From Reticulitermes lucifugus (lineage: Eukaryota > Arthropoda > Insecta > Blattodea > Rhinotermitidae): a stretch of DNA of 64,000 nucleotides. A program made the position numbers and the translations under genes. The notes under the pieces are model-generated. The model was not told the DNA's origin and did not search any database. It was given only the letters and a program-made list of their open reading frames with translations. The DNA is taken from positions 147,641 through 211,640 of the forward strand of contig JAKCWW010000005.1 of the NCBI GenBank assembly GCA_026260175.1, given 5' to 3'. Below, one piece after another: positions 10,811 through 23,079 of this stretch (its first letter is position 1; each line of letters opens with the position of its first letter).

Positions 10811-10857
10811 ATTTTCCGACATGTTTCGGTGGTGGCCACCTCCATCGTCAGGGATAG
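10811..10857 (-). ncRNA. Type I hammerhead ribozyme motif (minus strand)
   Basis: On the minus strand, the core CTGACGA (complement of 10845-10851) fits CUGANGA, followed by the same extra U (10844). Stem II (complement of 10828-10843) folds as GG, an A-A mismatch, GGT, loop GGCC, ACC, CC. GAA is the complement of 10825-10827. Stem III is the self-complementary ACATGT (10819-10824). The predicted cleavage base is C (complement of 10818), the best-cleaved residue in this class. Stem I has three pairs (GGA/TCC) and then a mismatch, shorter than in the 8.9-kb motif. It lies 58 bp from the end of the 27-bp array. Confidence 0.7.
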
Positions 10858-11080
10858 ATCCTAGACAGATGCGCGGTATAAACAGCGATGTGAAGTTTAC
10901 AGCATGGATTTAGTTAAAAATTTGAGCTGTGACTAACACGTCAAGTACAAAGGGACAAAACCTTATAATTTTTATGAAGAAGTAAATGAAACTCCAAAAA
11001 CTACTCAATAAAGTATCCAGTAATGAGAGTCATCGTGAAGAAATAATTGAACTATGATACATTTCTTGTTGACAGAGTAA

Positions 11081-11960
11081 GAGAAGAATGCTGAAAAATA
11101 TCGGACTTCAAGCAACAGAAGAATGGAGGTAACCAAAAGAAAAGGAGATCAAGAGGATAGAGACAAAGAGGGAAAATACGACAGAATACACCAATCAGAA
11201 AATAAAACATTTGCGAAAACAGAAATATAGCCTTGGAAAATTGTCAATAAAAGTAAGAAACAAAACTCTGGAACCGATATGAAGAAAACACATCACTATT
11301 ACTGGAATATGACTAGTTTCGAGGAAAGAAGTTTGTATGTGCCCAAATTGGAGGAATAAAAAACAGATACTATAACAGAAGATGTGAGCTAGAAAAACAA
11401 TTTTCAAAAGGCCACAGCTGATTACCACTTGCAGATAAATGGCAAAATAGAAACGGTGTTTTTGAAAATGCTTAGCGCTCAAAAAAGCTTTCTTGAAAGA
11501 GCTATAAAAAAGAACTCAAGTTTTGGAATTAGTAGAAGATAAGGGAAACAAGCATTTCGTGGACAGAATTTGTCTGATGAAATTATCAAACCTGCCCTTA
11601 AAAACCTACTCTTTCTCCCTCCGTCTTTCTCTCTGCTCCTTTTTGAAAACAGACAAAATCTTAGAGGAAATATTTATCCAACACAACTAAACTTCAAAAT
11701 AAATAGGTCTACGTAAAAACGTTTTCTGCAAAAAATCAGCTAAAGAAAGAACTAATCATTTCAATTTCTGTACCTAGCCTAAAAGGACTAATTTAATACT
11801 GTTTAAACGCAGGAAAAGTTATGGTTGAAAATTGAGATTACTGAAGAAGAAAAATCTAAGCTGGAAAGCAATAAGACCAAAATTAACCTCTTAAATAGGA
11901 AAGAGAAAATACTTTTCCAACCAACGCTCCCGTTTTTTTTGACAGGGCATTTCCTTTTGA
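11081..11960 (+). pseudogene. Purine-rich, coding-like stretch with scattered stops, unidentified
   Basis: In the frame starting at 11081, translation gives about 180 codons with only four stops, rich in Lys, Glu, Arg and Ser (for example EKNAEKYRTSSNRRMEVTKR at the start). After a stop-rich interval the same frame reopens near 11825 (KIEITEEEKSKLESNKTKIN). I do not recognise a domain. The low stop density could be real decayed coding sequence or simply the result of low T content on this strand. It lies between a hammerhead motif and SINE debris, so a retroelement ORF is conceivable, but no polymerase or endonuclease motif is visible. Confidence 0.25.
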
Positions 11961-12099
11961 AATTCTCCAGCCTTCACCCATTTGTGCGTGTGGTACAGTA
12001 GCATGTAGACAAACGTGAATACAGAGCCCTGTAGTAATGATAGCTACTGACAGCAGAAAACTGAATTTCTCCCAGAAACCCTCTCCGAGTGTCACTTTG

Positions 12100-12190
12100 T
12101 CCACCACAAATCCTACATGGACTAGACTGGCACTGAATCTTGCCTTTCGCGGTGAGAAGCCGGCGAATTACAGCCTGAGCATTAAACCAA
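12100..12190 (-). repeat. Decayed head of SINE family 2
   Basis: CATGGACTAGACTGGCACTG, then CTTTCGCGGTGAGAAGCCGG and CCTGAGCATTAA, align step by step with the tRNA-like head of the SINE at 45220-45300 (CATGGACTGACCCGGGATCG, CTTCCGCGGTGAGAGGCCGG, CCTGAGCCATGG). The B box is ruined here (the CCCGGGATCGAACC region is replaced). It is an old copy on the minus strand. Confidence 0.65.
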
Positions 12191-12339
12191 ATTATAATTA
12201 ATAAATACCATTTCGTACCGCGCAGTGCACATGATTAGTCTCTGTTATAAAATCAAATCCGTTAATGCTGTACACTGCAAATAACATCCCTTCATTCTGA
12301 GACCCACAAAAATTACTGAAGATATGAAAATAATAAAAA

Positions 12340-12440
12340 TGATTAAAGCATCCGTGATCCAGGAAAAGCACAGAACTGCATTCTTCGGACAGAATGTAGA
12401 ATTTGTTATGTTATACCTGCTCGTACAGTAAGTAATCATT
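12340..12440 (-). repeat. Dispersed-repeat remnant, second copy of the 6.8-kb family
   Basis: The minus-strand reading contains AAATTCTACATTCTGTCC followed by a GCAGTTCTGTGCTTTTCCTGG segment that aligns with 6838-6890. Two decayed copies of the same family within 6 kb support an interspersed repeat. No structure or ORF is preserved. Confidence 0.35.
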
Positions 12441-12449
12441 GGGTTTTAA

Positions 12450-14504
12450 AGAGCTAAAGCGAAAATAATAATTTTTTTACGAAAACACTTTAAGAGGAAT
12501 AGCTTATGATAAAATGTTAATTACCTTTTACGTTTACCTTTGATTTGAGTGACAAGTAGAGGGTTCCTGCCTGCACACATCGGCTGTACGATAACCCTTC
12601 CCTCTGATACAAAGCAATGTACTAGTGGAAAGGATCTGTCCGAAAATTCAAAGAAAACGTCAGAGGAAATTTTAACTCTCCCTGAGAATTAATGCCACAT
12701 GTCAAGACAGGGAGGAGAGTCTCTGACAAGTGAAAGCATGTACATGTCGAGAGTCTGACGATTGATAACATGTCTTTAGTGACAGCATTACATCTTCAGT
12801 GGGTAGATCGCCTTTTCTGTAAATTACTATAACTGGCAGACGTGAAATCAGAACCCTCATATAGGGTCGTGGCAACTCGAAAGATTCAAGACTGTCTCAT
12901 GCTTTGGTCAACGGACCACAATTATTTGTTTACTGAACATTTATCTTACATCAAATCTGGCAGGTAAGTGATATACAAAGAGGAGACTAATTAAATTGAA
13001 ATTTGTTCCACTTGCAAGAAGTAAAATAAATATTTGTAGGCCTTTCATGCATGATAAGTATAACTTTAGACGTATTTGGACAGCAATTAAAAACTTTTGC
13101 GTGGAAAGTAAGAGATCCTGTTCTTAAAAATCTGGTTTAATAACAGATTTTCATTCGAAGTAAGCTTTAGCGACGGATGGGACTTCAGGATTGGCACGTC
13201 CCTGCGAAGAGGACGTCGTAAAGCAGAAATCAGACCAAAACCCAGGTGTCGTAACATAGACTTATAACTTCTGAAAAGAACACACTTTTACAACCACCAG
13301 TTTACTTTACACCTTCCAATCTACCTCACAACATAAACAAATGCCGTAACTTTTACAAGAATTTCAAAGGTACAAACGATGTTTTATGTTGATAATAATG
13401 CGAATGCTTCTTTATTTTTCTGACATGGCCTTTTATCTATAGATCACCATTAGCTTCAGTAGGCGAGCATACCTCGTATCCAGTTTAGATTTCCTGTCCG
13501 CCTCCATTATCTACACGTTCTTTCTTTGGTAGCAAAATATTATTTTGTGAAACCATGTTTGTATTTATTTAAGAAATCCGCAAAATTCTCATTCCCACGC
13601 CCTAGCATTTGTGTAAAATTGGTTTAAACATGGAGAATTTTGTAGAGGTTTTAAACCACTTAAACCTAAATAAAAAAAGCCTAGAGTGACGACGTAATAA
13701 ATGGTAATTGCTACAAAATTTGCTACGTCTTAGGCCAGTTTACAATGTTTTGGACGTGAATAAAACGGTAGCTGATCTTCATTTGGTATGTTTATTTAAA
13801 CCCCAATACACCTTTTCTCAAAATACGTTTTTGACTCAATGGTTTAGCCATTTGTTTTTTCCTAGACATTAATGAAATACAGATATATAAACGTGTATAA
13901 ATATTTTGATTATAAAACCAGATGGCATAAGGTGACTTAGAAAATCCAAGCTTAAATGGAAGGATAATATTGAAGTGGATCTTTACAAAGCATAAAAAAA
14001 GAAAGGAGTTTGTAGAATGGACTTACTGTGTTCAATGCCTAAATCTCAGTGACATACCGTGTATATGTAAATCTGTCATGTGTACACTGTAGTACAAGGG
14101 TCTTTATATTGTGTTCCGTGAACAGAAGTATCAGTGCTAATTCCACAACTGTTTTTACATTTCCTCTGTTTTATTGCTTTTCGTTTTAATTTACTGCCTT
14201 GTTTCAAGTCTAGACCTATATATTACAAGTTGGTCTCAAAGTACTGGCACTGCGTCCTGTACGTCAAAGGTTTATATTCCATTATCACGACATGCTCCTT
14301 CGTCAGACGCCAGAACAGTGAAGTAGTGTGTATACAAAATTAAAAACCAACAAAAGACACGACACTTATTAGAACTTTATGTAAGTGCTGGTGTGCAGAA
14401 ATTCCAACAGAAGTCATTATGATTCAAGTAGCTGAAACAATCAGGATTACAGCATCAGGTTCTAGATACCGAAGCATCATCTTCTGTCACAGGTTTTCCT
14501 ATAA
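12450..14504. other. No recognisable feature
   Basis: AT-rich sequence. No gene, RNA or repeat that I can support. Confidence 0.5.
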
Positions 14505-14565
14505 CTAACTGACTGACTGACAGACAGACAAAGAGACTGACTGACTGACTGACAAACTAACTAAA
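14505..14565. repeat. Degenerate TGAC/CAGA tetranucleotide tract
   Basis: Alternating runs of ACTG/TGAC, CAGA and ACTA units over about 60 bases, similar in composition to the tract at 1281-1310. Confidence 0.85.
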
Positions 14566-15227
14566 GAACATGATTCCTTAGTTTCACTGGTCAGCAAATA
14601 TCCGCATTGTATGTAATGCAAGGGTTTGTGCTCACAAGAACGAACCACTGGATCCCATCAAGGGCCATTCAATTCCAGTCCTCTAGCTTACACACTATTT
14701 CTTAAAAATCCACTACAATATTATTTTTCCTTATACTCAAATTTTTATGAAGCTTTTCTTTTCTTCATATGTTTCTGAATAAAATTTAACACATATCTCA
14801 CATTTCTCTGTGCAAAATACGGGGCCTATATTCCACCCCTCTCATACAGCAAAATTACGCGTCTCCTCCACATTAGTTGCATCTAATGTTTTCCGCCTCC
14901 TATTCCTTGCAGTCTCTAAAACTAACATTTTCAAGAACTTATTCTCTGGCACCTTCGACCTACGTTCTTCCTCCAGGCAGTAAAATTTCAAGTTCAAAGT
15001 CCATCAAAACACAGACAAAAACGTAAATGATTTAAGTTTCAATTTCTAGGAATTTGTTAAGAAGTAGTGACATAAAAGATTCTGAGCTAACTAGTAAGTG
15101 AAATGAATCCTTCCCCAAATCTAATATTCTACGCAGTTATCTTCTTTGTGAAAGTATGTGTAAGATTGATCTAAAATCTATTACTGCTAAATTCTCATGG
15201 AATTTATTATGTAAATTTACGTAATGA

Positions 15228-15229
<2 letters not shown>

Positions 15230-15263
<34 letters not shown>
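15230..15263. repeat. (TTA)n microsatellite
   Basis: About eleven uninterrupted TTA units. Confidence 0.95.
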
Positions 15264-17090
15264 GCATAAAACATCGCTTTTTACATCATTTTTTTTATCA
15301 TAGAGTTTTCAAAACATAAGAACTTGCTTGAGATTTTAACCTGAAATTGTGCTTTAACTCTTCTATCTCCGAATTCCCTGGGATACAGTCCCTCCATTTG
15401 CTTACCGACAGCCGTTACCTGAATGTTGCAGCCACCACACAGCGTTTAGTGTCAGATTGAGCTCCCTTAAAAGACCGAATGTCAAGTAAGTATGGGTGAA
15501 TGCTGTTTCCCATCAACATGTGATTAATCTGAGAGTGTCTTCCAATTTGGAGAAATCCACTTACATTTACTTGTATTGTATTGTAGGAAAATTTATTCAG
15601 ATGCAGCAACGTTCAGTACTCTAAACATATTATCGTTATTAATTTAATATAATCGGAACTATGGGGTCGATTATATATTTTTCCCCAAATTTTACATTGA
15701 CATTTTGTAACAAAATTTTATATGTTAGGTAATCAAAGGATTGCCCAAACTCTCATTTCTTAGAACTGCCTTTCGTTTGGTAACATTTATCCTTAGTTGG
15801 GGCATGCATATTTGAAAGAATAGTGTCACAGACATTATGTCTATACACTACAGTATCCTTGAAGTAATAAAACGTATTATATTATCGCTAATAGATTTCC
15901 CTTATAGACGAAGAAACTTTTCCCTAACTTATTAAGAGAATTCTATTTGCAAGCGATTTTAGATAAAAGAAACGATTACCCCCTACGGCATATCCTATTA
16001 GTGAGTATGTTTTAAAACATAAGACTGTCATTTACAAGAGTTACTTATAATTTGCCTACAAATATTCTGTTTGTTATATCCCAAAGAGACTGCATAAACC
16101 ACACTGTAAACTAGAGAGTGTACTGCGTACAGAGTGAGTTTTATCTAACACTTGTAATCTGATGCATTATTTCGGTACTATAGAGCTTTGACGATGATGT
16201 ATGATACTCCGTAACTTATCCTTTTTGGGCTTTACGCATCGTCCACTTATAAACTGAACACAAAGAAACAGGGCTGACTTCCGGGAATTTCGTTTTTTTA
16301 TTGTAAATCGATGAGGGGTAAAGACCAATGAAAGAGATTGTTTCGGAATGGATGTAATATGTTATGCCTATCGATTAATACCACAGCATGAAACACTCTT
16401 AAGTATTGAAGTTAACTTATTTATTTTTCAGAGTGAGACCTTAAATTCACAACGATATGTTACACATAACCTCACAGTTTCCCGAACACCGGTCCGATTA
16501 CGAGGGAAGCAACACAATTTTAAAGCAAACAGTGCAAAATCCTACATTAAAAACAATTATATTGCCAATATATGTTACTCTGCTGGCGGCTGTGTTCTGT
16601 ACGAAAAATGGTAAAATTTTTATTCATGTTACACCAATCAGATAAACTACTGACCGGCTCGTGGCACAGCCTGAAGAAACAGGAAATTTGTGTGTGAGTG
16701 TGTGTGTGACAACTGAGCAGAGGACGTACACGTGGGGTAAGCAAGAATTTATCAATATTATCGATTATAACTCTGGAGACGAAGAGAAAAATAGCGTGAC
16801 AAAAAAAATTAATTCTTTCAGAGCAGAGAGAGTTCTCAAAGAGCTCTGTGAGAACAAGCTGATGTAAATATGTATCTTTTTAAAACACAAAATTAAGATG
16901 ATTCAGCCATTATGGGACAAAATATATCGTGGAAGAGAGGGTGTATTGAAGAAAAACTTTGCTTATTGAATAGCATCGGGTTCTTACATAAAGGTCCTTC
17001 ATATGTAGGTAGCTAGCAAACAGAGTAGCAGCCTCTGAGACTCTGATAGGCCAAAACTTACAATTGCTAACCTACTGCATTCAAATCTAG
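15264..17090. other. No recognisable feature
   Basis: The 16348-16645 area has two overlapping open frames but no domain I can defend. The rest is plain AT-rich sequence. Confidence 0.45.
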
Positions 17091-17093
17091 TCA

Positions 17094-17320
17094 GAGTATG
17101 GTGTATGTAATGAAGTATCGAACACTCGATCCAGTGTTCATCGGTGGTACCCTCAACTCTGATGCCTACTTCAGGTTTCTAGGGGATGAATTTTTAATCT
17201 GCAAATACTGATTTGTAGTGAATAAGTTTTATTCAAACAAGATGGTGTAAGTTCTCTCCAGGAACGACACACTTCGGTTTCTTCAGTATGTGTTAAGGAA
17301 AGAGAGTTCTGTCAAATTAA
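17094..17320 (+). pseudogene. Tc1/mariner (IS630)-type DDE transposase remnant
   Basis: Pieces in different frames occur in the order found in IS630/Tc1/mariner catalytic domains. These are RVWC at about 17094-17105, then DPVFIGGTLNSDAYFRFLGD followed by EF (about 17130-17195), then FKQDGV around 17230-17250. In the family, the GT(V/L)NS...YL..L.DEF block lies between the first Asp and the FQQDGAPPH block with the second Asp. At least two frameshifts and several stops separate the pieces, so the gene is dead. I see no terminal inverted repeats. The motif order is the evidence; the exact subfamily is not determinable. Confidence 0.6.
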
Positions 17321-17347
17321 TCAGTAACAACTGCCAGATCCATATTC

Positions 17348-17397
17348 ATATATATATATATACATATATATATATACATATATATATATGTGTGTGT
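17348..17397. repeat. AT/TACATA microsatellite grading into GT
   Basis: Alternating ATATAT and TACATA runs followed by GTGTGTGTG. Confidence 0.93.
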
Positions 17398-17399
17398 GG

Positions 17400-18915
17400 A
17401 GCAGTACACTTCATCTAGGTTTTTTTAAAGGCCAGGATATTTTAGAAATTATTTTCACTCAAACCAGGGAATGAAAATGCCATTTATTTACAATTCGAGT
17501 TACGCTGCCTGTGTGCCAACTCTGATCACCCTTGTGCATAACCTATTAGTCCTTTGGGCAAAGATTGTGAACTTAAAGGGTTTAACTCTGAAAACAAATC
17601 TAGTCCTAAGCACCGCCAAACAAAAATTTTACTGAAAAAATAATGTGCCCAATGAATAATTTATTTGTGCTTGAGGGTCGTTAATACTTGACTGTACACA
17701 TAAAGATCAACGTGACATCCCACATTAAAGAAATCTCGATTCATTAAGCTGTTTTTCTCACCGTGAAAAACGTCCATGTCAGTACGATATTTCATATGAT
17801 GATATACTCACTCTCATTTCAGCGTACTGTAGACGATTTAAAGTAACCCAATTCTTAAAACTGTCTGCCTTAAATTTCCATACAAAAATCTGTTGGAACC
17901 AATGCGCTGTATTCGCAAATACGACATTAAGCAGTAACAGTCGCACGAGACTTTTTTTCCACACTGATTACTTTCAAGACCTCTAAGGATCAGAATATTA
18001 AAACAGAGTTTAATTGTCAGAGACACAATTGCTCGCTTATACTCATGCCGGATTGATGTTTCAAAGTACATCGTCTGTTATTACGATGACACAGCAGGCT
18101 GTCTAAATTGCCAGATCCACGATAGACAATAGCGCAATCTACTCAATATGCAGACATTATCCCTGCGTATTTATGTGGCAAGGCCAATTGCCAAGGTCCG
18201 AATGGTGAAGAATTTTTATGCAGTCATGCACTTAATCCGGAAGAAATAATGTTACTCCAGCATTCTCATAGAAGACAGCACACAATTCAATTCTGCTTCG
18301 GTGGTCAATAAAATTAAATATCAGAATATATTCTATGATTACAGCAGGACATATCAATGGCACCCACTATTAGGAGTGTCTGTCAGGAGTTGTGATTATT
18401 TGCTGGTTATATTATGTAGCTGGTGTCATTTCTACACAATTTATGCTGCTTATGTAACTTAAAAGTTTTCCTTCGCGTAAGTAGATAAATACTTTAAATA
18501 TATCTAGTGCTTAATCCGACGTTTCTCTTGCCAGGAATCTGGACACAGACATCAAGATTGTAGCTTAGAATTTAACACATTTGATATTTTGTGTTTCCTT
18601 GCCGAGGTTAATAGTGTCTTGTATTTATCGTCACAGCTTGAAAAAGTAGCGGATGGATTCTCGAGGGAATTAGGCGGCACCGTGAGAGGAACACTCAAGG
18701 ATGAAGAGGTAATATTAAGTTTAATAAGTATGAAGCACATTTCATTATGCCGCTGGTACTAAGTCATCTAAATATGCACATTTCTGCTCTACCTCCCAGA
18801 ATTAAGGAGTAAAGATGAATTTTAAGCCTATAATTACTTACAGACCGAGAGAACAGCAGAGAGGATTTTTAATGAAAAGTAAAATTTTCTAATTTACATG
18901 CGTGTAACATGTAGC
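17400..18915. other. No recognisable feature
   Basis: No gene or repeat that I can support. The frames at 17779-18071 (-) are unremarkable. Confidence 0.5.
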
Positions 18916-18919
18916 CTAT

Positions 18920-18962
18920 CAGATACATATACATATATACACAAATATACACACATACATAC
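18920..18962. repeat. (CATA)n-like microsatellite
   Basis: Degenerate ACATAC/ACAAATAC units. Confidence 0.85.
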
Positions 18963-19007
18963 GGGAAATCATACAAAATGGGATGTGTAGATTGTAGGAA
19001 AAATAAT

Positions 19008-19256
19008 TTTCTTTTTTTTTGCTCTTACCCTCATTCACTATTTTTCCTTCTTTCCTTTTCTCAAGCCCATTTATTAGTCTATCCGATAATAATTTCTCTT
19101 TCTTCTCCATTCCTCCTCTATCTTTGTCCCATTCTTTCTCTTTGTCATTCCTATCGTCATTCTTCTCTCTTTCCTTTGTACTGAAGCACAGTCTTCTCAA
19201 CCTAATCTTCGATTTTCTTTTACCCTTTCATATATTTATGCCCCCCCTCCTATTTT
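19008..19256 (+). repeat. 250-base polypyrimidine tract
   Basis: The plus strand is overwhelmingly C and T (TTTTCCTTCTTTCC-type) with few purines. It is the cause of the open frames on both strands here, whose Phe/Ser/Leu-rich and Lys/Glu/Arg-rich translations are compositional artefacts. Confidence 0.85.
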
Positions 19257-19889
19257 TGCCATAATATTGTCCTATACTTTTATTGGTCCGATGTGTCGTC
19301 ATTCCTTTCCCTGAAGGTTGGCAATGGAGAAGCTGCTTTAGATTTTTCTCGTGTCCTAAAGACGGTTCTACATTAGAGAATTTGTTTTTTAAAAATATTA
19401 GTTGGCTTTATTTAGATAATTAGCCAAATAGTTTATTCATCTAAGAAAAGGAAAGGTGGACAAAGTGACACTTTGACAGATCTTCCTGTCGACAATCATA
19501 ATCTTTATCTAAGGTCAATTACATCAGATCCCTTTTCTGTGTTTAAGCCACAATTATTTAGCTTTTACGCTGTTTTATTATGAGAAACAAATGGCTAATT
19601 AAGAGATTGTTTTTATAATTGAGTTATTAATAAGGGCTAAATTTCTTAATTTATTAAATTAGGTAAGATATAGGACGTACATTGTTGTTACCTATCAGAT
19701 TTTAACTCACAACCATTCATAATATGTTTTCTTGTTCCAGACTGAATATGCTTTCGCATTATAATTTCTTGTGGGGTCCTGTGTATGTATGGGCTTTGTA
19801 ATGACTGATCCTTCTTCAAGAAGATATTTTGAATGGAAAAACATTATGGCTCTAAAATTTAGTAAAACATGAGCGTCATTACTTTTAAT

Positions 19890-19975
19890 ACTACTACTAC
19901 TATTACTAATATATCTATACTAGTAATAATAATAATAATAATAACACTAAGACTACTACTGCTACTACTACAGTA
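19890..19975. repeat. Compound TAC/TAA trinucleotide repeat
   Basis: Runs of ACT, AAT and GCT units (for example TACTACTACTA, then AATAATAATAATAATAATAA) separated by short interruptions. Confidence 0.9.
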
Positions 19976-20764
19976 CTGCATTTGGAGTTGTCCTTTTATT
20001 AAAGTAAACATGCTACGAATACTTTTCGGAAAGTAGCAGCCTCTGTTCTCAAGTAAAAAGCTTGAAGTTTCCATTCAGTTGGGACCAATATATGAAGGTA
20101 ATCTTCATCATGTACTAGACAGAGTCAGTCTCCGAAAGTCGTGTATTTATGTTATATTGTCATTGGAAAAGCTAATAAGAAGGAATACACCTGAGTGGTC
20201 AAAGAACGCCTTTAAAGTGTGGGAGTTTTGACGCTGCAAATTTATCAGGAAGGTGTTCAAGATAACAAAAATACTGCAACATTAAACCAGGTCATTTTGA
20301 CTTTTACGGTTCCCTAACCATTGCTTACCTGCAGACTCTCTCCCTATAGCATGGCAGAACTGCTGCATATGGATGTTACTGTGCTTCCTGGTGTAGCAAA
20401 AACGGTGAGGGGAAAGAGAATTCATCTCTCTATCTCTGGTTTTATGTATATACGAATTCACGTAATAGCAGTGACCTTGACCGACAAAATAAAAGATAAC
20501 CACTAAATGTCACCATGATTGCTACTTACGCAGCCCCTCTCCTTATATCGCCCTCTGCATTCTGTTCCATTCATGACAAACATATCCGTTGACTCCTGTT
20601 TTCCTGCATGTATGAGGTATGTAATGGTTCATAAAATCTGTGTTTCAAGCAAAGACAGTGTTTTGGTTAAACTACCCGTCTTTCTGTTAACCTGTCTCAA
20701 GTCAGTGCGGCATAAAGAGCCACAGGCTGTCTAAAAATCTTAAATTTTCTTTAAATTATACACT
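19976..20764. other. No recognisable feature
   Basis: No supportable gene, RNA or repeat. Confidence 0.5.
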
Positions 20765-20980
20765 CTTGCGGGCCGCGGTCAGCTCAGTTACTATAATGAT
20801 TATGTTATATGCTTGGATGACTAAGTTTTGATTCCAGCCGCAGACATAAATTTTTCTCATCAAGGCACACAGGCTGACATCCTATCCGTTGCATTTCGAA
20901 GAACCTTCAAGCGGCCAGGGCATACAATTGACCACCTGGTGCAGATTGCGTGGAGACACATCTACATTCCTCCATAAGCA
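20765..20980 (+). repeat. Probable decayed tRNA-derived SINE
   Basis: GTCAGCTCAGTTACTA (20779-20794) resembles a tRNA A box. GTTTTGATTCCAGCC, 32 nt further on (20827-20841), resembles a B box. A non-tRNA body follows to about 20980. No second copy exists in the window, so the family is not confirmed internally. Confidence 0.42.
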
Positions 20981-21909
20981 TGCAAGTCGCAACGCTTAAT
21001 TAAGCAAAGGGTAATTCTGCTCTATCCTACGACTTGGAAATCAATAATTTTTCTCTTAATTTTTCGTTAGCAACAATGAAATTAGACAGAAGTAATTAGT
21101 AACAGTGTGACTGGTACTGCAGTAGCAACTTCACAGAATTTCGGCCTTGGGCAGCCCATGTCTTATGTCGTATATATAATTACATGTAAACAGTGCATCT
21201 TGAGAAATTATAAAACATGCAACTATACAAATAATATCACATTAATAAATGAACAGACCTCGAAAGGAAAAAAAAATTGTTCACAATATTCCACAACCCC
21301 AAAATATCAACATCACCAAATGTTAACGTTAAGTTTTTTAAACCAAGCATTCTGACTTAATTCCATCTTTGCAACCGGACCATAAAGTTTTAGTCCAAGA
21401 CATAAAACAGTCTTTATTGCAGCAATAGAAAGAAGGGAGACATATACAACACCAGTCTCGCGACCTCTGGTAGTCAATCTAAGTGACGAAGACAGAACAA
21501 CCGTTCAGAAAGCCATCAAAATCCCGCCAGAGACGAGTACCGTCGTAATAGCCCCCTCCACAGTTCGTATGGTCGTAATAGTCTCACCGTAGTACGCATC
21601 ATGTCTGTGAATGAATGAGTGAATGAAAGTAGAAACAAAGTAGTGGGAGGGGAAAGAGTTTATTGTATGCAGCTAGGTTTTATTCATTCATCATGGGGGT
21701 CAACACTTGTGTATTTTTATTCTGTTACGATTATGACTCTATTTAACAACCTCCTATAAAACAGCATAAAATATTTTCTGTGCTTTCTTAAGTGGTGTCG
21801 CATTTTATTGATAACTTTATACATATATATGTTTTTCTTTGATGCCTTTAGATACGTTTCAAATTAACTTGAATATTTAATCTTTGTCTTGTTTTAAAAC
21901 TTTAACAAT

Positions 21910-22223
21910 AAGGTACAGGTAAAGCAAACCCATTTCAGGCCTCGACAGGCCCTTAGGGTCCCAGGAGGTTGAGGCTCCCAGATTTTTAGACAATCGGCNN
22001 NNNNNNNNNNNNNNNNNNNNNNNNNNNNNNNNNNNNNNNNNNNNNNNNTACCCCCCAGGAAAGATTCCTGGTACTCATTTCTGTTAGAGGCTGAGTCGAC
22101 CCCAGGGCCAGGCCACCGAAACGATTATGTCAGTGAAAAATTCCAGTGACACCCTCGGGGATCGAACCCGCGACGTTCCGGTTTGTAGCGCAGTGCCTCA
22201 ATCAACTGCGCCACCGTGTGCCC
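21910..22223 (-). repeat. tRNA-derived SINE family 1, copy A
   Basis: On the minus strand the head at 22222-22150 has an A box (GTGGCGCAGTTGATTGAGGC) and an intact B box (GGGTTCGATCCCCG), as in a tRNA. The body holds GTCGACTCAGCC, CAGGAATCTTTCC and GGGAGCCTCAACCTCCTGG, followed by GGGCCTGTCGAGGCC. It is interrupted by 50 N (21999-22048) in the body. Further copies lie at 27007-27260, 50888-51145 and 56893-57178. SINEs use LINE enzymes in trans and are transcribed by RNA polymerase III from these boxes. Confidence 0.9.
21999..22048. other. Assembly gap (50 N)
   Basis: Run of N inside SINE copy A. The 50-base length suggests a placeholder. Confidence 0.97.
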
Positions 22224-23079
22224 TCAAAAGTTTAACAGTGGAATCTGATAATTGGGGAGAAAACTGGATCTTAAAGCCACAGACAAATTATCATACATCT
22301 ATTATAAACGTCACTCAACAAATACTATCAGACATTTTCTGTTACACATGCTCAGTGCAAATAAAAATTTAAAAAATATTCCCTCTTTAATTTATAATCA
22401 TGTGTCCTACATGAGTACCTGTAACTTTAAAAGACGAGCTCCTTTAGCTCGACTTCTTTTACTGTCGAATTTAATAACAATGCAGTAGAGACACATATGC
22501 TTAGCAATTTGGATATGGAAAACGGACACAAGTCTGCATCGTGTCTTCCTTTTTTGAACTGTTTGGTAAGAAAAATGGAACAAAGTGTTAAACTATATTG
22601 GCGACTGAGCATAACAAAGAATTTGATCGCGTGACGGGAGCCGACTTTATTTTATGAAATAAATGTGTCAGTCAGCTGTATGACGCTCCTAGGATAAGTA
22701 GACAGGGTTCTGAGAAAGAAAAACCACAGTACATGGATTGTTTGATCAGTCCACTTTCGATGAAGCACAGTCTGCTGTTTCATGAGCATCTTTGGAAAGA
22801 CTAGCGCAGCTAAAATTTGAAACTTTTCATTTTATATTTTTGGTGATGTTAAAGGAAAGGATAACCGGAGCTTATACTGGCCCTAAAGTAAAAAAACTAC
22901 ATTACCTGTGAGCACACCTAAGGGAACCATTTTAGTACGCTATCTGACGATGCTGTAACACAAGCTACAGACAGATATTTTTTCTCCATTACAGATCGTA
23001 AGCTTGTCTAATTTAAACTATTCGTTCTTTAGCGTGTTGACATAGTGACAAAAAGCGCCAATTAGCTGCGCCATGTCGT

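Noticed and set aside
10371-10913. 180-codon open frame across the 27-bp array
   Set aside because: More than 60 codons are N, the repeat unit is a multiple of three so frames cannot close, and the frame shifts phase at the gap.
16348-16645. Frame with ETLNSQRYV, similar to the GTVNS..YL block of mariner transposases
   Set aside because: No second block (QDG) or tryptophan motif follows in any frame, so the match is too short.
18919-19264. Overlapping open frames of 68-93 codons, Lys/Glu-rich or Phe/Ser-rich
   Set aside because: Composition artefact of the polypyrimidine tract.
21107-21355. Frame with YVVYIITCKQC, reminiscent of the GIY-YIG start of Penelope endonucleases
   Set aside because: Only a few residues agree, the downstream Arg, Glu and Asn motifs are absent, and the rest is low-complexity.
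22127-22372. 81-codon frame starting in SINE family 1
   Set aside because: SINE sequence read in the wrong sense; SINEs encode no protein.
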